Of a stretch of 64,000 nt of DNA, positions 1 to 9,866 are shown piece by piece. The translations under genes were made by a program, and so were the position numbers. Below the pieces are notes generated by a model that worked only from the letters and a program-made list of their open reading frames with translations, did not search any database and was not told where the DNA came from. This stretch comes from Pseudovibrio denitrificans JCM 12308. GTDB taxonomy: Bacteria > Pseudomonadota > Alphaproteobacteria > Rhizobiales > Stappiaceae. Numbering within the stretch: the stretch's first letter is position 1; the number at the start of each line of letters is the position of its first letter. The stretch spans positions 174,871 to 238,870 of the forward strand of contig NZ_BAZK01000010.1 of the NCBI RefSeq assembly GCF_001310815.1. Reading direction: 5' to 3'.

Positions 1-2
1 AA

Positions 3-179
3 GAAGGAAAAGCGTGTCGCAAAGCGGCAGATGCAGCACGAACAGACTCTTATCTTGCGCGGGCTGATTTGCTGCTTGCACAAAACCGGCTGTTCTCTTT
101 GGAGCGTCAACGTGATCGTGTCCGAAAAGAAGTCACCAACAAGCTGCTTGACCTTGAACCAAGCTACAACCCCTCCTAA
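3..179 (+). CDS. C-terminal fragment of an unknown protein
   Basis: This frame is open from the window edge to a TAA stop at 177-179, so the start lies outside. The 58 visible residues are rich in Ala, Arg, Leu and Asp, with alternating hydrophobic and charged positions (LLLAQNRLFSLERQRDRV), which suggests an alpha-helical or coiled-coil tail. It ends PSYNPS. The gap to ytoQ is only 41 bases, on the same strand, so the two may be co-transcribed. I do not recognise the family. The overlapping frame from position 31 has poor composition and runs into ytoQ, so I treat it as a shadow. Confidence 0.45.
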   Translation, partial: EGKACRKAADAARTDSYLARADLLLAQNRLFSLERQRDRVRKEVTNKLLDLEPSYNPS

Positions 180-220
180 AATTTGCAGGCAAATGCAGAT
201 TCTTAGGGGAAGGCGAGCCG

Positions 221-673
221 ATGAAAACGTGGCGTGTTTATCTTTCAGGTGAGATCCACACCGATTGGAGAGAGCGAATTGAACATGGTGCGGCAGATGC
301 AGGCCTGCCTGTTCATTTCGATAGTGCCGTAACTGATCACGAAGCCAGTGATGATTGCGGTGTTGAAATTTTAGGCGCTGAAGAAAGCAATTTCTGGCGG
401 GACCACAAGGGGGCGAAGGTCAATGCCATCCGCACCCGTACACTGCTCTCTGAGTCAGATATCGTTGTGGTGCGTTTTGGTGACAAGTACCGCCAATGGA
501 ATGCTGCGTTCGACGCAGGCTTTGCTTCAGCTTTGGGCAAAAGCATCATCGTGCTGCACGATCCAGCGCTGACGCACCCACTGAAGGAAGTAGACGCCGC
601 AGCCTTGGCGGTGGCCGAAGATCCAGATCAGGTGGTCGACCTACTGCGCTACGTGATCCGCGGCGAACTGTAA
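221..673 (+). CDS. ytoQ: YtoQ family protein
   Basis: The 150-residue product matches the YtoQ family in length and layout. It starts with a short beta strand and the family signature SGEIHTDWRERI (residues 9-20). A TDHEASDD stretch follows, then a C-terminal half (SDIVVVRFGDKYRQWNAAFD, then GKSIIVLHD) that looks like the nucleoside 2-deoxyribosyltransferase-type fold often suggested for this family. The biochemical role is not established. The ATG at 221 has a purine-rich AGGGGAAGG upstream and fits the family start. A terminator hairpin follows at 712-764. The protein is probably cytoplasmic, as no signal peptide or membrane segment is visible. Confidence 0.85.
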   Translation: MKTWRVYLSGEIHTDWRERIEHGAADAGLPVHFDSAVTDHEASDDCGVEILGAEESNFWRDHKGAKVNAIRTRTLLSESDIVVVRFGDKYRQWNAAFDAGFASALGKSIIVLHDPALTHPLKEVDAAALAVAEDPDQVVDLLRYVIRGEL

Positions 674-711
674 GCCCCTTCCAATTCAAGGGAAGACGCT
701 CCAATAACACA

Positions 712-764
712 GCCCTACACTCCCCTCTCAACAAGAGGAACGAGTGTGGGGCTTTTGTTTTTTA
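712..764 (+). terminator. Rho-independent terminator after ytoQ
   Basis: An 11-bp stem pairs 712-722 (gccctacactc) with 742-752 (gagtgtggggc) with a single G-T wobble. A T-rich run to 764 follows directly. It ends the ytoQ transcript and precedes the glycosyltransferase gene. Confidence 0.8.
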
Positions 765-797
765 GCGACCCAATCACTCAACTGGTGGGCAGGTGCT

Positions 798-1924
798 GTG
801 ACGAGTGTTCGCGATCTTTTTGATTTTGATGAGTTTCCCAAAATCAGTTTGCCGGAAGACGGCATCATCGTTATCACAAGAGCCCGAAATGAGATGTTGC
901 GATTGCCCTTTTTTTGGAGCACTACCGAAGTATTGGGGCAAGTCATATCTTCGTTGTCGACAACGACTCCACTGACGATACAGCAGCTTTTCTGGAAACG
1001 CAGCCGGACGTTACTCGGTTTCACACCAGCAAGCTTTATAAGCAGTTCAAACGAAACTGGCTGCTCGCCATTTTAAATGAGTATTGCACAGACCGCTGGA
1101 CTATTCTGGCAGATACAGACGAGCAGTTCGTTTATCCAGGATGGCCAGAAACCAAACTGACTGACCTAACAGCTTATTGGGACAGTGTTGGTGCAGAGGG
1201 CGTAATAGCTCCGTTGATCGACATGTACTCCGACAAGCCACTGGTTGATGTTGACTACAGACAAGGTGATCCATTTCTTTCTACATGCCCATACTTTGAC
1301 ACGACCTCAAGCTGGGCGATCACACGATCACCAGAAGGACGCACTCCAGGTTTTGAAGTTCGAGGCGGTATCAGAGGACGTCTATTTGGCATTCCACCTA
1401 AAAGGCGTGAGCTTTTTCCTCTCAATCATTTACGGAACTTATACCTCGCACCTGCACATATTCACCGGCGGCTACCATTACGAGATTATGTAGAGAGACG
1501 CCTTAAGCGTTTTTTGTATAAGCAGTGCCCACAACTCACAAAAGTTCCCCTAATCAGGTGGAACCCGACTTACTCTGAAATGTGGAGCGTTCACCGCATC
1601 GATATCAGGACCAGACTAGCTGATGACTGGGGAGCAATGCTGCACTTCAAGTTCTTTCAGGATTTCAAGTTTCGCGTTGAAGAAGAACTAACCAGACAAG
1701 CTTACTACGCTAATGGTTTAGAATATAAGGCCTATTACGAGGGCCTTGAAAAGATCCTACATCAGTCACCTGCATATTCAGGATCAATGAAGCTCTCAAG
1801 CGTGGAGGATGTCTATACATTCCGTCAAGCCTACTGTTCGCGTGAGCTACAAAAATACTTGAAGCATCTTGCCCAGCAACCTCACGTGACGACTTCTCCT
1901 TCTCAAAAAGGTGTCGTTGCCTAA
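798..1924 (+). CDS. Family 2-type glycosyltransferase (frameshifted)
   Basis: The reading frame moves at about 908-915. The first frame gives DGIIVITRARNEMLRLPFF; the second, from 914, continues with LEHYRSIGASHIFVVDNDST. One extra T in the 7-T run joins them exactly, giving about 375 residues. The RNEMLRLPFFLEHYRSIG and VDNDSTDDT motifs are those of the Glyco_tranf_2_4 glycosyltransferase group, with the nucleotide-binding DND and a later DTDE that may be the metal-binding DxD. The start is uncertain; I prefer the GTG at 798 because the GTG at 744 lies inside the upstream terminator. An FkbM methyltransferase follows 33 bases later, so the pair probably decorates a surface glycan. The donor and acceptor are unknown. 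Confidence 0.75.
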
Positions 1925-1957
1925 GTCTTTGCTAAATACGATCATTGGAGTCTTGGA

Positions 1958-2725
1958 ATGCGTTTCTTTGAGAACCTTGAACATCAATACAAAATGCGTC
2001 GGCAATACAAGAAGTTACGCGGCATCAAGTTGGATGTTTCTCAATCTGAAATCGACCTTTATGTCAAAGAGCAAATCGTTCGCGGCCTTTACGAGCATGA
2101 AGAGTTTTATCTTCTGACACGGTTGCTGAAGCCTGAAGACCGTGTGTTAGAGCTGGGGGCGTGCGTTGGCTTCTTGTCAGCAGCAGCTGCCAAGATTTGC
2201 GGCTCAAGCAATGTGATGTGTGTTGAGGCTAATCCCGAACTAATCTCGGTTATTGAAACCAATCACTCGCTGAATGGTGTGTCACCCAAATTAGTTAGTG
2301 GCATAGCAGCCCTTAAGGACGTTGAGCAGTCTGAGTTTTTTGTAGGAGAACGAGCTTCAGGCTCATCAATACTTGAAAGGGAAGGCAGCCGAAAAATCTT
2401 GCAGAAAACAGTCAACGTCAACCGACTGATCGCAGAGTTTGACCCGAGCTTTCTGATGATGGATATCGAAGGTGCAGAAATCGACCTTTTACCAGCACTA
2501 GACTTGTCTGATATTCGTATGCTGATTGTTGAATTTCACCCAAAGCTCAATGGTTTTGATGCGATAACAGAGTGCATCAACGTGCTCACAGAAAAAGGCT
2601 TCGCATTACGGGTTGATCAATGCCAGAACAAATGCATGGTGCTTCAACGGACCACAGATCCTGACCATGCAATGAGTTCACAACTCAGCCATGTTCTTGA
2701 AGCGCAAAGTGTTCTTTCTCAGTAG
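1958..2725 (+). CDS. FkbM family SAM-dependent methyltransferase
   Basis: This is a 255-residue class I methyltransferase. Motif I is VLELGACVGFLSAAAA (about residues 64-79), the acidic end of strand 2 is CVEANPEL, and the FkbM-typical FLMMDIEGAEIDLLP follows near residue 165. FkbM proteins methylate hydroxyl groups of sugars or polyketides, so with the adjacent glycosyltransferase a sugar O-methylation of an exopolysaccharide or O-antigen is likely. That role is inferred from position. There is no signal peptide, so it should act in the cytoplasm. It ends just before a terminator. Confidence 0.85.
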   Translation: MRFFENLEHQYKMRRQYKKLRGIKLDVSQSEIDLYVKEQIVRGLYEHEEFYLLTRLLKPEDRVLELGACVGFLSAAAAKICGSSNVMCVEANPELISVIETNHSLNGVSPKLVSGIAALKDVEQSEFFVGERASGSSILEREGSRKILQKTVNVNRLIAEFDPSFLMMDIEGAEIDLLPALDLSDIRMLIVEFHPKLNGFDAITECINVLTEKGFALRVDQCQNKCMVLQRTTDPDHAMSSQLSHVLEAQSVLSQ

Positions 2726-2751
2726 TTTATTTTGCATTTTCGCGTTGACCT

Positions 2752-2786
2752 CATGGCTGCCGTTTTCGACAGCCATGTGCTTTTTT
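2752..2786 (+). terminator. Rho-independent terminator after the methyltransferase
   Basis: A perfect 8-bp stem (catggctg at 2752-2759 with cagccatg at 2770-2777) is followed by T-rich sequence including six T at 2781-2786. It separates the + strand glycan pair from the convergent chemoreceptor gene. Confidence 0.75.
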
Positions 2787-2795
2787 CGAACAACC

Positions 2796-4270
2796 TCACG
2801 CATTGAAAGCGATGAGGGTGTTGCCCCAGTGGCGGCCTTTGATCCAGATGGGGGCTGAGACGAGTTTTATCATCATGATCTTTCCGCCGCCCATATCCCG
2901 GCGATAGGTTTGCAGGCTGTATTCTTTGGTGTTCTTGCTTGCATTCAGGCCAGCACGGTCATCGAACATTCTGCGATTACGGCAGTTGGCGGCGTTCCAG
3001 ACCGGGTCGTTGCCCTGAGGCTTGGAATACTCTTTGCTGTGCGTTGGAAGATAAGCGTTTTTGTCTAGTGCAGCGCAGAAGATGATATGTGGATCCAGAT
3101 CTTTGACTGGCTCCTGAATGTCAGGCAACACTCGGTCGGTCATTTGCGTGAAGGACGCCATGAACTGGACAGGGTTTGAGCCATCAATCGGGGTGTAGTT
3201 GAAGTCAAAGAGATCGTTGATTGAGATGCGGCCTGCATCCACTTCGCCTTCAAAAGCGTCCATGGTTTTGGCAGCAGCATCCTTGGCGTATTCGATCATC
3301 TGCTGATTGAGATTGTCGCCATGTTCAACGGCAACTTCAGCCAGAAGAGCATCGGCAGTTTGTGACGTTCCGAGCATCTGGCCGGAAACCTGTTCGATGC
3401 TCTCAGCATTGGCGGAGACCACACCGACCATTTCATCGCGATTGCGTAGCAGTTCGTCTGTATCTGCGTCATTGTTTGCGCAGGCGATGCGGATGGATTC
3501 TGTGTTGGCGGAGATGTTATCGACCATCGCTTCCAGCTCGTGGAAGAGATCGTTGATGGACTGTGTGCCGTTCTCCGCCGTCGCGACGGTATCCAAAGCA
3601 CCTTTGCCGAGATCCACCAGAGTATCTGCTTCTTTGCCGAGCTGAAGGATTGTTTGGTCAATTTGTTCAGTCGCGACTGTGGTTTGCGTGGCAAGCGCCT
3701 TCACTTCGCTGGCAACCACGGCAAAGCCTTTGCCGGCCTCGCCTGCACGAGCCGCCTCAATTGTTGCGTTGAGGGCCAAAAGATTGGTTTGACGGGCGAT
3801 GGCGTCAATGGAACTGGAAAACTGACGTACATTGCAAACGAGGCCTGGAGGCCTTCCAGTTGGCGATTGATGTTGCTGATGGTTGTCGACAGACTGTTGA
3901 TGTTGGCGAGTGCGTCCGTCACTACTTCCTGAGACTTGGACATGGTGTCGCGGGCATTGGTCGTTTGCTCTGCTGTCTGCTCAACGGCTGAGCTCACTTC
4001 CCGGTTACTCTCAACGACACGTCCAGAAGCTTCCTGAAGGCTTTCCATGGCTGTTTTCAGAGCGCCTGCAGTGTTGTTAACGGCATCCAGCTCTCCCGCA
4101 GCTGAAGCCATATCCAACGCCAACGCATCCAGTTCGCCAAACAAGCGTGCACTATCTATTGAACTCTTGGGTTCTGTGATTTCCACTTCAGCAGACTGAC
4201 CGATTACTTCTCCTTGGTCGTTTGCAGCAGTTTCAGCAAGCAATTGTGTGTTACGCTTAAAAAAAGCCAT
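2796..4270 (-). CDS. Soluble methyl-accepting chemotaxis protein (frameshifted)
   Basis: The N-terminal part (from ATG 4270) and the C-terminal part lie in different frames. Adding one base at about 3832 restores [20 protein letters not shown] and then the conserved receptor tip [19 protein letters not shown]. The repaired protein has about 491 residues. There is no membrane segment, so the receptor is cytoplasmic. Its N-terminal 150 residues are helical. The signalling hairpin sits mid-protein, and a C-terminal domain of about 170 residues carries [27 protein letters not shown] and GRHWGN. That C-terminal module occurs in other alphaproteobacterial receptors and presumably senses a cytoplasmic or redox signal. 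The ligand is unknown. No che genes are nearby. Confidence 0.85.
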
Positions 4271-4433
4271 GTCAAAAACCTCTCAATCGCGCAAAGGTTT
4301 TCATAGTTTTACTTATAGTTTATTAACCTTGTTATTAATCCTCTCCTCTATTGCAAGTGATTGGATTACAAAGGATAATCATAAAACATCCTGTGATTAA
4401 ATTTCTATTTTCTAACTACTATGCGTGGTGCAT

Positions 4434-4847
4434 ATGATTTGTCGTGAAATGCGTCTGTCCGATCAGGACGCGGTTATTGCTCTTTGGAAGGCTGCTGGCG
4501 TCTTTCGTGAATGGAATGATCCGGTTCGGGATATTGCAAAAGCACTTGAGGGCGAACACTCAACTGTTCTTGTTGGAGAACTGGATGGCATGATTGTCGC
4601 CAGCATTATGTGTGGTGAAGACGGGCATCGCGGATGGTTCTATTATGTGAGCACCCATCCTGACCATCAGGGCAAAGGGTTAGGCAAGGCTATTACAGCT
4701 GCTGCAGAAAACTGGTTGCGCGAACGAGGCATCTGGAAAGTTAACCTGCTTGTACGTGGAGGTAACAGCCAGGTCGCGAGCTTTTATGAGGCACAAGGTT
4801 ACAAGAACACCCAGAGCATCTGCCTGCAAAAGGTGATTGAGCCATAG
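4434..4847 (+). CDS. ypeA: GNAT acetyltransferase, YpeA type
   Basis: The product of about 137 residues resembles E. coli YpeA throughout. It has an N-terminal LWKAAG...WNDPVRDI segment, EDGHRGWFYYVSTHPDHQGKG holding the acetyl-CoA pyrophosphate-binding (Q/R)xxGxG loop, and a C-terminal SFYEAQGYKN. The substrate of this family is not well defined. I chose the ATG at 4434 because it aligns with the YpeA start; a GTG at 4425 would add three residues. There is no clear Shine-Dalgarno sequence. It stands alone between the divergent chemoreceptor and PhoX, with a weak inverted repeat (4849-4879) just downstream. Confidence 0.82.
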   Translation: MICREMRLSDQDAVIALWKAAGVFREWNDPVRDIAKALEGEHSTVLVGELDGMIVASIMCGEDGHRGWFYYVSTHPDHQGKGLGKAITAAAENWLRERGIWKVNLLVRGGNSQVASFYEAQGYKNTQSICLQKVIEP

Positions 4848-5237
4848 ACCACTAAGTTTTTACTCAGAAAATTTAGTGGCTGTGAAAACTGCGGTAATCG
4901 ACACTGCGGTTTATAGGGTTTGGAAATTTCCTGTAGAGCCGTATAGCGTTGGGCGTCAACTCACTGAATTTTCATAGAACCCCTTAATCAAGCCAAGCAT
5001 CTTCGTCACATTTCGCAGTATTTTCTCATCTAAAAATAGAATAACTAAACAATATATAGAAATCACAGCTAGTTAGCTAACTGGCACTCATTAGATCTAT
5101 ATTTCACTCCTACAACTCCGATAACATGAATACAATACTCATATTACATCTGCAGTATTTTATAGGATTGATTGTTTCGTAAAGTTGTCATGCAGGCGCC
5201 TTAGTGTGCGCTCACCTTCTTCTACGGGATATTTCTA
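4848..5237. other. Intergenic region upstream of PhoX
   Basis: There is no convincing reading frame here. An imperfect inverted repeat (ccactaa 4849-4855, ttagtgg 4873-4879) directly after ypeA may be a weak terminator, but no T-run follows. The second half is AT-rich and probably holds the PhoX promoter. I looked by eye for a pho box and saw no clear tandem match. Confidence 0.5.
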
Positions 5238-7138
5238 ATGGCTAATGATTTGACGAATGAGTCACAGCAGATGAGTGGGATGAGTTGAACTTCCCTCGTG
5301 CTGAAGAGAATGAATTTGACCGCGTTGTTGAGCGCGCAATTTCGCGCCGCGGGTTTCTGGGTGGTGTGCTGGCATTTGGCTCCGGCGCAGCGGTGATGGG
5401 CACAGGTGTGCTTGGTCTTTCCGCCTCTGAGGCGAAGGCGTCTGTTTCGCGCTTTGCTTTTCAACCAATCCCGACATTTACAGACGCGACTGTTCATGTT
5501 CCAGAAGGATATAACTGGAAGATCCTGGCCCGCTGGGGCGATGCTCTGGTAGATGGTGCTGAAAAGTTCGATCATGAGACCGGTGGCTCTGCAGCGGGTG
5601 CAGACAAAGTGTTTGGCGAAAACACCGACGGCATGGAGAGCTTCCAGTATCAGGGCAAGCAGCTGCTGGCGATCAACCATGAGTATGCCAACCGCCGGAT
5701 CAACCTGCCTCAGAATGAAGACGGTGCGCCCAAGAACGCTGATGACGTTCTGAAACTGCAGCACCTTCAAGGTGTTGTGGTTATTGAAGTGGAAGAAGGC
5801 GATGGTGGTTGGGCGATCGTGAAGAACAGCCCGTTCAATCGCCGCATCACGCATAACACGCCGATGATGCTTGCCGGACCGGCTGCAGGTCACCCTCTGC
5901 TGCAAACTGCGGCTGATCCTTCAGGCACGCAGTCTCTTGGCACCTTCAACAACTGTGGTTCTGGCAAAACGCCATGGGGCACTTATCTGACCTGCGAAGA
6001 GAACTTCAACGGTTATTTCGGTGCTACTGATGCAGCTCCGGTTGAGCGCATGGACGGGGTTGATGCGGGTTACAAGCGCTATGGCGTCACGGATACCGGC
6101 TACAACTACGACTACCACAAGTTCGATGAGCGCTTTGACATTGCTAAGAACCCAAATGAGCCTCATCGTGCAGGTTGGGTGGTTGAGATTGACCCGACTG
6201 ATCCAAACTCCACACCTGTCAAACGCACTGCCCTGGGTCGTTTCAAGCACGAAAATGCAGAGGCTGTTTTAGCGCCAGATGGCCGCGTTGTTGTTTACAT
6301 GGGCGATGATGAGCGCGGTGAGTTCATGTACCGCTTTGTCTCCAACGGTGTTTATGCGCCGGGTCAGCCAACTGATGGTTTGCTGGATGATGGTACGCTG
6401 TATGTTGCCAAGTTCAATGATGATCAGACAGGCGAGTGGCTGGCTCTGACACCAGACACGACAGGCATGGATGCAGCCAACATCGCGATCTTCAGTCGTA
6501 TTGCTGGTTCTGCTGTTGGCGCGACCACCATGGACCGCCCTGAGTGGATTTCAGCCAATCCGAATGCAGTTGAAGCGTATTGTTGCCTGACCAACAATAA
6601 GAACCGCGGTGTGAAGCCTAATGCAGGTGGTGATGACACCTCTGTCAACGGCCCGAACCCGCGTGAGACCAACAAGTACGGCCAGATCGTGCGTTGGCGT
6701 CCTCACAATGAGGATCATGCCTCAGACACGTTTGATTGGGATCTCTATGTGATGGCTGGCAACCCAACCGTTCATGAAGGGCCTAAGGCTGGTTCTGAGA
6801 ACGTGAATGCGGGCAACATGTTCAACTCTCCAGATGGCATGGGATTTGACGAGAGCGGGCTTGTATGGATCCAGACGGATGGTAGCGACAGCAATGAAGG
6901 TGACTTTGCTGGCATGGGCAACAACCAGATGCTGGTTGGTGATCCTGTGACGGGTGAGATCGCACGCTTCATGACTGGACCTAAGGGAGCCGAAGTGACT
7001 GGTCTGACCTGGTCTGCTGATCGCCGCAGCATGTTTGTGGGCATTCAGCACCCAGGCGGTAACTGGCCAGACGGCGGAAAACTTCCTCGCTCTTCCGTTA
7101 TCGTGATCAAGCGTGACGACAATGGTGTGATTGGCTAA
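5238..7138 (+). CDS. phoX: PhoX family phosphatase, Tat-exported (frameshifted near start)
   Basis: The product resembles PhoX-type alkaline phosphatases (calcium/iron-dependent, releasing phosphate from phosphoesters in the periplasm). A twin-arginine signal SRRGFLGG with a hydrophobic stretch lies near residues 35-60. The body contains family-type segments such as NHEYANRR, GTYLTCEENFNGYFG, FKHENAEAVL, DDERGEFMYRFVS and NSPDGMGFDESGLVWIQTDG. The long frame is only open from a TTG at 5285, but an ATG at 5238 opens MANDLTNESQQMSG in another frame. One extra G in the GGG at 5277-5279 fuses them, giving about 633 residues. A strong terminator follows. Confidence 0.88.
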
Positions 7139-7164
7139 GCTATCTTTCCAGCCTGAACGATATT

Positions 7165-7199
7165 CCCTTCGGGAGATGCCTCCCGAAGGGTCTCATTTT
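7165..7199 (+). terminator. Terminator after phoX
   Basis: A perfect 10-bp GC-rich stem (cccttcggga 7165-7174, tcccgaaggg 7181-7190) with a 6-base loop is followed by tctcatttt. It lies between the convergent phoX and PEBP genes. Confidence 0.8.
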
Positions 7200-7229
7200 G
7201 TGATTGTCACACTAGCGAAAGCTGAGCTT

Positions 7230-7778
7230 TTAGTGGCTGAAGACGGCTGTGATCTTGGAAGTCTGAAGTGTGTTTGCACCAATCATATAGCCGACCAGTG
7301 CGTTGCTTGGGTTCTCAGGAAGATCCAACGCCGGCACACCAAGTGCATGGATGGTAAAGATGTAGCGGTGCACCTCACCTGCCGGTGGGCAGGCACCACC
7401 AAAACCTTTCGCTCCGTAGTCATTGGTGATTTCCATTGAGCCAGCAGGCAAAGTGTTTTTGTTGCTCGCGCCTTCTTCAAATGAGTATGTCGAGGCTGGG
7501 ATGTTCACCACATTCCAGTGCCACCATCCTGAACCTGTTGGCGCATCCGGATCATAAGCAGTTAGGGCGAAGCTTTTGGTGCCTTCTGGCGCGTTGGACC
7601 AGCTAAGCTGCGGTGAGAGGTTACCTCCGGTGCATCCGAACCCGTTGTAAACGAACTGGTTCGTGAGCTGCTGACCTTCAGCAATGGACGTGCTGGCGAG
7701 TTTAAAATCTTGCGCTTGAACGGCAGATGCAAATGAAGCTGCAATGGCCAGAGCGGCTATGAGTGGTTTCCGAAACAT
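7230..7778 (-). CDS. Periplasmic YbhB/YbcL (PEBP) family protein
   Basis: The 182-residue product starts with a Sec signal peptide ending near AVQA/QD (residues 1-23). The mature part is a phosphatidylethanolamine-binding-protein domain: YNGFGCTGGNLSPQLSWSNA, then AYDPDAPTGSGWWHWNVVNI (the PDAP and WxHW ligand-pocket motifs) and HRYIFTIHAL. Bacterial members have no settled function; the fold binds small anionic ligands. It reads convergently with phoX. An AraC-type gene lies 98 bases upstream on the same strand and may be co-transcribed or regulate it. Confidence 0.9.
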   Translation of the reverse strand: MFRKPLIAALAIAASFASAVQAQDFKLASTSIAEGQQLTNQFVYNGFGCTGGNLSPQLSWSNAPEGTKSFALTAYDPDAPTGSGWWHWNVVNIPASTYSFEEGASNKNTLPAGSMEITNDYGAKGFGGACPPAGEVHRYIFTIHALGVPALDLPENPSNALVGYMIGANTLQTSKITAVFSH

Positions 7779-7876
7779 ATTTTCTCCAGTGGCTTGGGGC
7801 GTTGAACATGTTCCAGTTATAGGTTGCTTTGAAAAGCCACGCTTTCACGTGTCACTCATAAACTATCGGATTTCGA

Positions 7877-8719
7877 TCAAACCTCTCTCGATCTGATCTC
7901 TTTCGGACGAATTCCAAAGCGTTTTTTGAAAGCCTCAGAGAAATGAGAGGGGGTATTAAACCCGCAATCCAGCGCAACGTTCGAGATTGGTTCATGCGTG
8001 GATTGCAACAAGGCCAGACCTTTTTCCAAACGAGTATGGAGCAGAACCTTTGCAAAGCCGTGCCCGGACTTGGCAAGCCACCGGCGGAAGGTCGCCTCAC
8101 TCATCGCAAAATGACTGGCAACGTCGGTCGCACGCCATGCGTAGCTCAAGTCAGTTTCGATGAGGCTGCGCACCTTGCTCAGAGGGTTGTCTGTGTCGGG
8201 CTTTGACAAGTGTACGCCGATATGGCGTAGCCAGATGAGCGGCTCCAACAGTCGGTGCTGCCTTAAGGCTTCTGGTAGAGAAGTATTTGCCAATGTCTCT
8301 TTCATGAGGGCGAGCACGTCTTCTGGCTTATGCTCTTCTCTACGCACCAGCTGGATACCTGTAGCTGCTGGAGTTACCGGTTGGTCTGCATACACTGCAT
8401 CTATCAGCGCGTTGGCAATGCTGACACCGTCTGCTTGATAATCGGCATCTACAAGCGGCCTGTTCTCGAGGCTGATGATAGAACCGGGAGGAAAGATGAA
8501 GAGGTCGCCCTCTGAACCGACTAACTCACCATTGTGCGGGCAGATTACCTTCTTCGTTCCCTTATGAATGAACGACAGGAAAGTTTGATGGAAGTACATG
8601 TCCGTGAACGTGGCTCGGGTGGCCTGCGTGATCAAGTGAATGGACAGGCCTGAGTCGTCAGGCAACATTCTGTCAGCTGTTTCATTTGAGAGTTGGGGCA
8701 CTTTCACTGGTACTTTCAA
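7877..8719 (-). CDS. AraC family transcriptional regulator
   Basis: The 280-residue protein has an N-terminal cupin-like sensing half, including KKVICPHNGELVGSEGDLFIFPPGSI in two pieces, and a C-terminal AraC DNA-binding domain. The two helix-turn-helix units are visible: ATDVASHFAMSEATFRRWL and ISNVALDCGFNTPSHFSEAF, the second being the most conserved AraC signature. The ligand and target are unknown. The nearest plausible targets are its own gene and the PEBP gene downstream on the same strand. The 58-base gap to the GFA gene upstream is short. Confidence 0.88.
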   Translation of the reverse strand: MKVPVKVPQLSNETADRMLPDDSGLSIHLITQATRATFTDMYFHQTFLSFIHKGTKKVICPHNGELVGSEGDLFIFPPGSIISLENRPLVDADYQADGVSIANALIDAVYADQPVTPAATGIQLVRREEHKPEDVLALMKETLANTSLPEALRQHRLLEPLIWLRHIGVHLSKPDTDNPLSKVRSLIETDLSYAWRATDVASHFAMSEATFRRWLAKSGHGFAKVLLHTRLEKGLALLQSTHEPISNVALDCGFNTPSHFSEAFKKRFGIRPKEIRSREV

Positions 8720-8777
8720 ACACCGCAGTTATAAGGGTTTTATCGAGCTAGAGCAGAATGGCAAGCATTCCCCCTAA

Positions 8778-9161
8778 TCAGAACCGTTGGATCTGAGGCG
8801 CGTTATCGGTGATCTCGTAGTAGTCACCTTTGTCTTTGACGAAGATATGCTTGCCGATGTGCAAGTCGTTTGGCTCATCCAGACAACCGGCCGCGATAGC
8901 GATGTAGTCTTCCGCATGGATTTTATAAAACAGGCTCGATCCGCATCCTTTACAGAAACCTCGCTTTGCAAAATCTGAGGAAGCGTACCATTCAAGTCCA
9001 TCGTCAACTGTGAAGGTGACTGCGCTTTCAGGAGCCACTGTGGAGGCCCAGACGTGGCCGCTTGTGCGCCGACATTGGCTACAGTGACAGACTGTGACGC
9101 TGTCTCTTACCGTTTCCACCTGAAACTGAACTTTGCCGCATTCACATTTACCAGTGACCAT
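8778..9161 (-). CDS. GFA-fold zinc protein
   Basis: The protein belongs to the GFA family (glutathione-dependent formaldehyde-activating enzyme/CENP-V fold). It has zinc ligands GKCECGKVQF and CHCSQCRRTSG in the N-terminal half and GFCKGCGSSLFYK in the middle, about 127 residues in all. Members bind zinc and some handle S-hydroxymethylglutathione, but most are uncharacterised. I place the start at ATG 9161 because GGGGAGAGGGA sits just upstream and the family begins near the GKCxC motif. A start at 9185 would add an atypical eight-residue leader. Confidence 0.85.
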   Translation of the reverse strand: MVTGKCECGKVQFQVETVRDSVTVCHCSQCRRTSGHVWASTVAPESAVTFTVDDGLEWYASSDFAKRGFCKGCGSSLFYKIHAEDYIAIAAGCLDEPNDLHIGKHIFVKDKGDYYEITDNAPQIQRF

Positions 9162-9221
9162 GTTCCCTCTCCCCTCATTTATCAAGGAACCAAGATAGGG
9201 AGGAGGCTTTGGCCGGACAAC

Positions 9222-9254
9222 AAAAAAAGCAGGCTCCTCTCGGAACCTGCCTTT
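9222..9254 (-). terminator. Terminator of the rpmI-rplT transcript
   Basis: On the minus strand a GC-rich stem (gcaggttcc with ggagcctgc; plus positions 9229-9237 and 9242-9250) is followed by seven T (the A run at 9222-9228). It lies 30 bases after the rplT stop and closes the ribosomal protein unit. Confidence 0.85.
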
Positions 9255-9283
9255 TAAAAAGCTTCTGCTTCCTGCTTTAGCAA

Positions 9284-9640
9284 TTAAGCTACAGCAGCCT
9301 GTGCTTTTTCAACCAGAGCCTTGAATGCGTCAGGCTGGTTGATTGCCAGGTCAGAAAGAACCTTACGGTCAACTTCGATGCCAGCTTTGTTCAAGCCATC
9401 GATGAAGCGGCCGTAGGTCATGCCGTGTTCACGGGTCGCAGCGTTGATACGCTGGATCCAGAGTGCACGGAAGTTGCGCTTGCGAGCCTTGCGGTCGCGG
9501 TAAGCGTACTGTGCCGCTTTCTCGACTGCCTGCTTAGCAACGCGGATGGTGTTCTTACGACGGCCGTAGTAACCTTTGGCTGCCTTAATAACTTTTTTAT
9601 GACGAGCGTGGGCGGTAACGCCTCTTTTTACACGTGACAT
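9284..9640 (-). CDS. rplT: 50S ribosomal protein L20
   Basis: This is a full-length, 118-residue L20, which binds 23S rRNA early in large-subunit assembly. It begins [19 protein letters not shown] and contains [33 protein letters not shown] and the C-terminal DRKVLSDLA typical of the family. It follows rpmI by 28 bases. In E. coli L20 represses translation of rpmI-rplT through mRNA structure; I did not find an obvious equivalent by eye. The usual neighbours pheST are not adjacent here but lie about 48 kb away on the same strand. Confidence 0.98.
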   Translation of the reverse strand: MSRVKRGVTAHARHKKVIKAAKGYYGRRKNTIRVAKQAVEKAAQYAYRDRKARKRNFRALWIQRINAATREHGMTYGRFIDGLNKAGIEVDRKVLSDLAINQPDAFKALVEKAQAAVA

Positions 9641-9668
9641 GGTTGTCTCCTGGTCTCAGCTTTAAGGC

Positions 9669-9866
9669 TTAGCCGTAAGGCAGATATTTTTTCACGATAC
9701 GAGCATCTGCATCACACAGAGTGGTGGTACCACGTGCGTTACGGATGAACTTGTTCGTGCGTTTGATCATGCCGTGGCGCTTGCCAGCCTGAGCACATTT
9801 AACTTTGCCAGTCGCGGTCAGTTTGAAGCGCTTTTTGGCTCCAGACTTCGTCTTCAACTTGGGCAT
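9669..9866 (-). CDS. rpmI: 50S ribosomal protein L35
   Basis: The 65-residue protein is standard L35: [20 protein letters not shown] at the N-terminus, then [13 protein letters not shown] and the C-terminal YLPYG. The frame stays open 25 codons upstream, but the family start MPKLKTK fixes the ATG at 9866, with AAGAAAGGACG as ribosome binding site. It is followed by rplT. Upstream lie 282 bases before the nucleoside deaminase, so it probably has its own promoter rather than reading through from infC. Confidence 0.97.
   Translation of the reverse strand: MPKLKTKSGAKKRFKLTATGKVKCAQAGKRHGMIKRTNKFIRNARGTTTLCDADARIVKKYLPYG

Noticed and set aside
744..1076. Start of the glycosyltransferase at 744
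   Set aside because: That GTG lies inside the terminator stem of ytoQ; the GTG at 798 is more likely.
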